From: Mageeibacillus sp. UBA5442
GTDB taxonomy: Bacteria; Bacillota; Clostridia; Saccharofermentanales; DTU023
DNA length: 9,961 nt
Reading direction: 5' to 3'
Assembly: GCA_002427475.1 (NCBI GenBank)
Contig: DIRG01000111.1
Location: forward strand, 40,444-50,404
The number at the start of each line of letters is the position of its first letter. The first letter of the stretch is position 1. A model generated the notes under the pieces. That model saw only the letters and a list, made by a program, of their open reading frames with translations. It did not search any database and was not told where the DNA came from. Position numbers and translations under genes: made by a program. Shown here piece after piece: positions 5,364 to 9,961 of the stretch.

Positions 5364-6118
5364 GCTGTAAGAATAATCGGTCCCTGCTCTGTAATGGCAA
5401 AAGTATTCTCATAGTGCGAGGCCGGTTTTCCATCACGAGTCACAAAGGTCCAGCCATCCTGTTCCAATTGCACTCTCGGTGAGCCTAAGGTAATCATCGG
5501 TTCAAGAGCCAGAGTCATGCCTGCTGCCAGGCGGACACCGCGTCCTTTTCTGCCGAAGTTCGGGAGACTGGGATCTTCGTGCAAGTCATAACCGACGCCG
5601 TGGCCGGTCAAAACTTCGATCACACCAAAGCCAAACGGTTTGACATGTGCTTCAACCGCATGCGAAATGTCGCCGATACGATTGCCGATTTTCGCCTGTT
5701 CAAAGCCCTTCCAAAAAGACTTTTCGGTCTCTTCTACCAACTTACGGATCTCAGGATCAACCTCACCTATTAAGTAGGTGCGAGCCGCGTCTCCATGCAT
5801 TTCATCAAGATATGCTCCGACATCGACAGAAACTATCATGCCGTCTTCTAGGAAGCGCTCCTGTGAGGGAATGCCGTGTACTACTTCGGAATCAATTGAG
5901 ATACAAGTAGCTGCAGGAAAAGGCGAAAACTCCCCAGGATAATCCAGAAATGAAGGAATGGCACCGTGTCTTTCAATCTCTTCGTGAGCAACACGATCGA
6001 TCTCATAAGTTGTCACGCCGGGTAGCATCAGCGGAGCTATCTTTTCAAAGACGGCTGCGACTACCGCGCCGGCACGACGCATTCGATCAATTTCTTCCGG
6101 AGACTTAAGCCTAATCAT
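5360..6118 (-). CDS. map: Methionine aminopeptidase, type I
   Basis: MAP removes the initiator methionine from nascent proteins co-translationally, using a two-metal centre. The 252-residue protein is a type Ia form without the extra N-terminal zinc extension. It keeps the five metal ligands D99 (VDVGA), D110 (HGDAART), H173 (TGHGVG), E206 (LEPM) and E237 (ENTFAIT), and the substrate-binding histidines H81 (VHGIP) and H180 (DLHEDP). It starts 3 nt after the adk stop, with AAAGGA inside the end of adk, and overlaps the KOW gene by 4 nt. Nothing essential is missing. Confidence 0.98.
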   Translation of the reverse strand: MIRLKSPEEIDRMRRAGAVVAAVFEKIAPLMLPGVTTYEIDRVAHEEIERHGAIPSFLDYPGEFSPFPAATCISIDSEVVHGIPSQERFLEDGMIVSVDVGAYLDEMHGDAARTYLIGEVDPEIRKLVEETEKSFWKGFEQAKIGNRIGDISHAVEAHVKPFGFGVIEVLTGHGVGYDLHEDPSLPNFGRKGRGVRLAAGMTLALEPMITLGSPRVQLEQDGWTFVTRDGKPASHYENTFAITEQGPIILTA

Positions 6119-6121
6119 TAT

Positions 6122-6769
6122 TTATTCCTTTGTTAGCAGAGCAAGAAATTCTTGTGCACGTTCCTCGGTCTGCGGGCCGAAATTTGAATAGCGCAGGAGC
6201 AGTCCCGCTTCCTCATAATATTCCAACAAAGGAGCAGTTTGCTTCTTGTACGCTTCCAAACGCGTACGGAAAACTTCTTCGGTGTCGTCCTTACGCTGGA
6301 CCAATTTGCTACCACATCTATCGCAGATGCCTTCAACTTTGGGAGGCATCGTTTGCAGATTGTAGGTGGCACCACAATTGGGACATACAATACGGCTTGT
6401 TATGCGACGAACCAGTTCGTCTTCGGGTACATCCAGATAAACAACCTTGGTCAGGCCAATTTCATTCTTCTCCAGAATTTCATCTAGTGATTGCGCCTGC
6501 GCAAGATTGCGCGGGTAACCATCCAGAATAACTCCTTCCACTTCGCCCAACTTCTTATCTACTAGGGCCAGAATCATCTCGTCAGGAACTAACTCGCCGG
6601 CTTCCATAAAGGCTTTAGCCTTTTGGCCCAGTTCTGAACCTTCAGCCACCTCTTGGCGCAGAAGGTCTCCGGTTGAGAGGTGCGACAGGTCGAGGCGCTG
6701 GGACACGATACCTGACCATGTCCCTTTGCCACTTCCTGGCGCTCCGAGAAAAACAAATCGATAATTCAT
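6122..6769 (-). CDS. adk: Adenylate kinase, zinc-LID type
   Basis: Adk catalyses ATP + AMP = 2 ADP in the cytosol. It has 215 residues and is the long form. The P-loop GAPGSGKGT (9-17) has K15. The AMP-site segment STGDLLRQEV begins at 32, DGYPR (83-87, usually DGFPR) follows, and the LID domain has C129-x2-C132 and C149-x2-C152, a complete four-cysteine structural zinc site typical of Gram-positive enzymes. RTRLEAY carries conserved arginines. It starts 1 nt after the secY stop without a strong Shine-Dalgarno, suggesting coupling. The secY-adk-map order is typical of Bacillota. Confidence 0.98.
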   Translation of the reverse strand: MNYRFVFLGAPGSGKGTWSGIVSQRLDLSHLSTGDLLRQEVAEGSELGQKAKAFMEAGELVPDEMILALVDKKLGEVEGVILDGYPRNLAQAQSLDEILEKNEIGLTKVVYLDVPEDELVRRITSRIVCPNCGATYNLQTMPPKVEGICDRCGSKLVQRKDDTEEVFRTRLEAYKKQTAPLLEYYEEAGLLLRYSNFGPQTEERAQEFLALLTKE

Positions 6770-6770
6770 A

Positions 6771-8066
6771 CTAATCCAAGAACCCTTTGTAATGACGCAT
6801 CAGCAACTGTGCTTCCATTTGATTGACGATGTCCATAGACACACCAACCAAGATGATTACTGCAGTACCGCCGAACCAGATACCTTGTGTATTTGTAATC
6901 AAACCCATCACTGACGGCAGGAGCACAATGACCATGAGGAACAAGGCCTCAAACCAGTTGAGTCTCCGTGCTGTTCTGCCAATGAACTCGGAAGTCGGAC
7001 GGCCCGGACGGATGCCCAGTATATAGCCGCCGTTTTTCTGCAAGTTGTTGGCGATGTCGATCGGGTTGAAGCTGATTGTGGAGTAGAAAAACACAAACAC
7101 CAAAATCAGTATGGCATAAAACACATAGTACAGAGGGTTCTGATCCAAGGTTAAGAACCAAGAGGCTATTGTGCCTGTAGATCCGGTCAATGAGGCTATC
7201 GTCGGTCCCACCATCAGGAGAGACATTGCGAAGATAACCGGCAAAACACCGGACTGGTTGACCTTAATCGGCAAGTACGTTCCCTGCCCTCCATAAACTT
7301 TCCGGCCTACAACACGCTTAGCGTACTGTATAGGGATCCTGCGCTCAGCACTCTGGACGAAGACGACCAACGCTATGATCGCAACGAAGAACGCCACAAC
7401 GACAATTACTCCCAATAAGGCCAGTAAAAAGCTGCCACCAAGAATTCGCCATCCCTGGAAATAAGAGAATAGGAGCGGTATATATGACGGCAGACGGCTA
7501 ACAATACCTGTAAAGATGATCAGAGAGATACCGTTTCCGATTCCCTTTTCATCAATCATTTCACCCAGCCACATGACGAACATGGCGCCAGCTGTGAAAC
7601 TCAAAACAACAATCAGTAAAGAAAGGAAGCGCGGCATATTTGCACTGGTGGCTTCCTGGGTCAGCAGGGCGTAGGATATGGACATTACGAGAGCAATACC
7701 CAATGTTACCAGACGAGTAATCTTCTGGATCTTCTTCTGTCCTGCATCGCCTTCCTTCTGCAAGCGTTCCAAAGCCGGAATGGCAAAGGTCAGCAACTGC
7801 ATAATGATTGATGCGTTGATATAAGGTGATATACCGAGTGCGAGTATCGATACGGACTTAAAGGCGCCACCTGAAATGATATCCATGAATTGACCTAGCT
7901 GGCCAAAACGGTTAAACAATTCAGTAAAGGACGCAGTATCAATTGCCGGCACCGGCATAGCGGTTCCTAAACGGAATACGAGGATGATAAAGAGAGTAAA
8001 TAATACCTTCTTACGAATATCCTCAACGCGAAAAGCGTTTCTCAGGGTTTGAAACATCTCACCCAT
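6771..8066 (-). CDS. secY: Preprotein translocase channel subunit SecY
   Basis: SecY forms the protein-conducting channel with SecE and SecG in the cytoplasmic membrane. It has 431 residues and the expected ten hydrophobic segments, the first at about 21-38 and the last at about 400-415. The plug and second segment are recognisable (SGGAFKSVSILALGISPYINAS, about 65-86). The cytosolic loop SAERRIPIQYAKR (239-251), which contacts ribosomes and SecA, is conserved, as is NPIDIANNLQKNGGYILGIRPG (334-355). The C-terminus is RHYKGFLD. The ATG shares one base with the rplO stop (TGATG). GAGG in GAGGTGATC lies 7 nt upstream, inside rplO. Confidence 0.98.
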   Translation of the reverse strand: MGEMFQTLRNAFRVEDIRKKVLFTLFIILVFRLGTAMPVPAIDTASFTELFNRFGQLGQFMDIISGGAFKSVSILALGISPYINASIIMQLLTFAIPALERLQKEGDAGQKKIQKITRLVTLGIALVMSISYALLTQEATSANMPRFLSLLIVVLSFTAGAMFVMWLGEMIDEKGIGNGISLIIFTGIVSRLPSYIPLLFSYFQGWRILGGSFLLALLGVIVVVAFFVAIIALVVFVQSAERRIPIQYAKRVVGRKVYGGQGTYLPIKVNQSGVLPVIFAMSLLMVGPTIASLTGSTGTIASWFLTLDQNPLYYVFYAILILVFVFFYSTISFNPIDIANNLQKNGGYILGIRPGRPTSEFIGRTARRLNWFEALFLMVIVLLPSVMGLITNTQGIWFGGTAVIILVGVSMDIVNQMEAQLLMRHYKGFLD

Positions 8067-8515
8067 CAGATCACCTCACAAGTTCCCCCGGCCTGTTCAA
8101 TTTTATCGCGGGCCGAGCTTGTGAAAGCCTTAGCCTTCACGGTTAAGCTCTTGTTTAATTCACCATCGCCGAGAATTTTAATTCCGTCATTCACTTTAGG
8201 CAAGGTGATAATTCCTTTTTCTGCTAATGCCGCAGCATCCACAACGTCATTATTATCAAATGCCTCTAGAGCACTGACATTAAGCACGAGGTATTGCTTG
8301 GCAAAACGTTTATTGTTGAAACCGCGCTTAGGTATGCGACGGTATAAAGGCATCTGCCCACCCTCAAACTGAGGTCTGACTCCACCACCGGAACGAGCTT
8401 TCTGGCCCTTATGACCACGTCCTGCAGTTTTTCCATTACCGCTTCCGTGACCGCGCCCTTTGCGCCAGGACTTAGTGCGCGAACCATCTGTGGGTCTTAG
8501 TTCATTCTGTTTCAT
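8066..8515 (-). CDS. rplO: Large-subunit ribosomal protein L15 (uL15)
   Basis: L15 is a late-assembling 50S protein. It has 149 residues. The glycine-rich, basic N-terminal arm (GRGHGSGNGKTAGRGHKGQK, about 20-39, then ARSGGGVRPQFEGGQMPLYRR) threads into 23S rRNA. The globular C-terminal part (LPKVNDGIKILGDGELNKSLTVKAKAFTSSARDKIE) matches the family. Its ATG overlaps the rpmD stop (TAATG), with AAGGAG 7 nt upstream inside rpmD, and its own TGA overlaps the secY ATG by one base. Translation from rpmD through secY is therefore likely coupled. Confidence 0.98.
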   Translation of the reverse strand: MKQNELRPTDGSRTKSWRKGRGHGSGNGKTAGRGHKGQKARSGGGVRPQFEGGQMPLYRRIPKRGFNNKRFAKQYLVLNVSALEAFDNNDVVDAAALAEKGIITLPKVNDGIKILGDGELNKSLTVKAKAFTSSARDKIEQAGGTCEVI

Positions 8516-8706
8516 TACGCATCTCCTTCCACTTCTTCAACGACAACTAGATGCGATACGCGATTCAGCATACCCCGGATCGCTTCATTATCCTGATGGA
8601 GAACTTGCTGTCCGATCTTATGCAGACCGAGCGCTTCAGCTGTCGCTATCTGATTTTTCTTCACGCCGCTAAGGCTGCGAAGTAGTGTCACTCTTAACTG
8701 TGCCAT
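8515..8706 (-). CDS. rpmD: Large-subunit ribosomal protein L30 (uL30)
   Basis: This is a small 50S protein of 63 residues. It begins AQLRVTLLRSLSGVKKNQIATAEALGL with the conserved beta-alpha-beta ferredoxin-like pattern and continues HKIGQQVLHQDNEAIRGMLNRVSHLV. A short acidic tail (EEVEGDA) follows, as in many Clostridia. AAGGAGG begins in the rpsE stop codon (TAA, 8721-8719), 7-8 nt before the ATG. It overlaps rplO at its stop codon. Confidence 0.96.
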   Translation of the reverse strand: MAQLRVTLLRSLSGVKKNQIATAEALGLHKIGQQVLHQDNEAIRGMLNRVSHLVVVEEVEGDA

Positions 8707-8718
8707 GCAAGCTCCTCC

Positions 8719-9228
8719 TTATAGAATATCTTTCGGGTCTTTGCCACGAATTGCAGCTACCTCTTCCAAGGAGCGCAAGGATTTCAAACCTTCGATGGCG
8801 GCGTTGACCACGTTGTTCGGATTATTTGATCCGAGCGATTTGGTACGAATATCTTTGATGCCTGCAAGTTCGCAGACTGCACGCACGGGGCTTCCGGCGA
8901 TAACACCAGTACCGGCTGCTGCTGGTTTAAGCAGCACTTTTCCTGAGTTGAAAACGCCCATCACCTGATGCGGAATAGTGTCTTTGTACAAAGAAACTGT
9001 GATCATGTTCTTCTTGGCTTCATCAATGCCTTTGCGGATGGCATCAGGGATTTCCTGAGCTTTGCCCAATCCTTTGCCAACGCGACCGGCACCATCACCA
9101 ACTACAACAAGAGCTGTAAAACGGAAATTTCTACCGCCTTTGACAGTCTTTGCAACGCGACCGATGTGAATGACGCGCTCTTGTAGCTCATCACCCTGAT
9201 CTCTGTCGAATTTCTTGTCTCTTCTCAT
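8719..9228 (-). CDS. rpsE: Small-subunit ribosomal protein S5 (uS5)
   Basis: S5 lies at the back of the 30S near the mRNA entry site and affects decoding accuracy. It has 169 residues. The N-terminal double-stranded-RNA-binding-like domain contains GRVAKTVKGGRNFRFTALVV (23-42, the loop region where spectinomycin resistance changes are known) and VGDGAGRVGKGLGKAQEIPDAI (43-64). The C-terminal domain has PAAAGTGVIAGSPVRAV and SLGSNNPNNVVNA. AAGGGAG lies 6 nt before the ATG, next to the rplR stop. The loop looks wild type. Confidence 0.98.
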   Translation of the reverse strand: MRRDKKFDRDQGDELQERVIHIGRVAKTVKGGRNFRFTALVVVGDGAGRVGKGLGKAQEIPDAIRKGIDEAKKNMITVSLYKDTIPHQVMGVFNSGKVLLKPAAAGTGVIAGSPVRAVCELAGIKDIRTKSLGSNNPNNVVNAAIEGLKSLRSLEEVAAIRGKDPKDIL

Positions 9229-9239
9229 GTTTAACTCCC

Positions 9240-9608
9240 TTAAAATGATAGTCCGGCTTCGCGTGCCGCATCTGCTAATGCTGCCACTCGCCCGTGGTAT
9301 TTATAACCACCGCGATCAAAAATCACGGTTGTAATGTCTTTTTCAAGCGTGCGCTCAGCGATCAATTTGCCAACTGCCTTAGCAGCTTCAATGTTGCCGC
9401 CATGTTCTATTGACTCAGCAATCGCCTTATCCAGTGAAGAGGCCTGTGCCAAAGTTACGCCATTATCATCGTCGATCAGCTGCGCATAAATCTCCGCATT
9501 GCTACGGAAAACATAAAGTCTGGGGTGCGTAGCAGTGCCATGAAGCTTATTTCTGACACGTGCATGACGACGGAGACGACGTTTATTTCTTGATTCTTTA
9601 TAACTCAT
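9240..9608 (-). CDS. rplR: Large-subunit ribosomal protein L18 (uL18)
   Basis: L18 binds 5S rRNA and, with L5, anchors it in the central protuberance. It has 122 residues. The basic N-terminal arm (KESRNKRRLRRHARVRNKLHGT) is followed by RLYVFRSNAEIYAQLIDD. The C-terminal FDRGGYKYHGRVAALADAAREAGLSF is a clear L18 hallmark. AAGGAG lies 8 nt before the ATG in the 12-nt gap after rplF. Nothing is unusual. Confidence 0.98.
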   Translation of the reverse strand: MSYKESRNKRRLRRHARVRNKLHGTATHPRLYVFRSNAEIYAQLIDDDNGVTLAQASSLDKAIAESIEHGGNIEAAKAVGKLIAERTLEKDITTVIFDRGGYKYHGRVAALADAAREAGLSF

Positions 9609-9620
9609 AATTCTCGCTCC

Positions 9621-9961
9621 TTATTTTGCGCCTGTTTTGCCGACTTTGAGTCGCAGGATCTCGCCTTCGTATCTGATGCCCTTGCCTTTATAAGCATCTG
9701 GCAGACGGACGGCACGAATTTTGGCTGCCATCTCACCTACTAATTGCTTATCAATTCCACTAACGGTAATTTTGTTGTTAGCGGGAACATCAAATGTGAT
9801 GCCTTCGGGCTCATCAATACGAACCTGATGAGAATAGCCTACGTTCAACACTAAGGTTGATCCCTCTTTGGCTGCGTTATAGCCGACACCTGTGATTTCG
9901 AGGTTTTTAGAAAATCCTTTTTCCAGGCCGATTATCATATTGTTGATTAAACTGCGGGTCA
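9621..9961 (-). CDS. rplF: Large-subunit ribosomal protein L6 (uL6), C-terminal part
   Basis: L6 lies at the base of the L7/L12 stalk near the sarcin-ricin loop. Only the last 112 complete codons are inside the window. The frame is open to the right edge, reading TRSLINNMIIGLEKGFSKNL, so the first ATG seen (9938) is internal and not the gene start. It shows the junction of the two L6 repeats (LEITGVGYNA) and the second repeat with VGYSHQV, the basic RAVRLPDAYKGKGIRYEGE segment, and the end RLKVGKTGAK, where L6 contacts rRNA. It is 12 nt upstream of rplR, as in the spc operon. Confidence 0.97.
   Translation of the reverse strand, partial: TRSLINNMIIGLEKGFSKNLEITGVGYNAAKEGSTLVLNVGYSHQVRIDEPEGITFDVPANNKITVSGIDKQLVGEMAAKIRAVRLPDAYKGKGIRYEGEILRLKVGKTGAK

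Noticed and set aside
6130..6531. 133-codon open frame on the plus strand
   Set aside because: It lies entirely opposite adk, which has every catalytic and zinc motif. It has no domain signature of its own.
9621..9938. ATG at 9938 as the start of a short gene
   Set aside because: The frame is open upstream to the window edge with L6 sequence (TRSLINN), so this ATG is internal to rplF.
1..9961. Mobile elements, CRISPR arrays, tRNA or rRNA genes, foreign islands
   Set aside because: No transposase, spaced repeats, or tRNA- or rRNA-like sequence was seen. The whole window is a conserved housekeeping operon on one strand.

Overview
The window is a ribosomal-protein and housekeeping superoperon. 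Every gene lies on the minus strand, so transcription runs from the right edge (position 9961) to the left edge (position 1). The order is rplF (partial), rplR, rpsE, rpmD, rplO, secY, adk, map, a KOW-domain gene, infA, rpmJ, rpsM, rpsK, rpsD, rpoA, rplQ and an ECF-transporter ATPase gene (partial). This is the Bacillota arrangement: adk, map and infA sit between secY and rpmJ, and ecfA follows rplQ. Having rpsD (a zinc-free S4) between rpsK and rpoA points to Clostridia rather than Bacillus, where rpsD lies elsewhere. GC content looks moderate by eye. I cannot name a genus.

Right part (9961 to about 4799): the end of the spc operon encodes L6, L18, S5, L30 and L15, followed by SecY, adenylate kinase, methionine aminopeptidase, a small KOW RNA-binding protein and IF-1. 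Packing is tight, with start/stop overlaps at rpmD/rplO, rplO/secY and map/KOW, and very short gaps elsewhere.

Middle (4798 to 4460): this is the only loosely packed and most regulatory-looking part. A good sigma-A promoter candidate (TTGTCA, 17 bp, TGA-TAAAAT) lies between infA and rpmJ. An inverted repeat surrounds its -35 box, and a hairpin falls at the predicted 5' end of its transcript. Between rpmJ and rpsM there is an unusually long 128-nt spacer. It can fold into a nested stem-loop, and a second hairpin puts the rpsM Shine-Dalgarno in its loop and the rpsM AUG in its stem. This is where the E. coli alpha operon has its S4 translational operator, so an analogous autogenous control element is a reasonable hypothesis.

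Left part (4462 to 1): the alpha operon encodes S13, S11, S4, RNA polymerase alpha and L17. L17 carries an internal extension of roughly 55 to 60 residues. A terminator-like hairpin with a weak U-run follows rplQ. Then comes an open reading frame of at least 501 codons that joins EcfA1 and EcfA2, normally two separate proteins, into one polypeptide. It runs off the left edge. No mobile element, CRISPR array, tRNA or rRNA was seen, and no gene-free stretch exceeds 130 bases.
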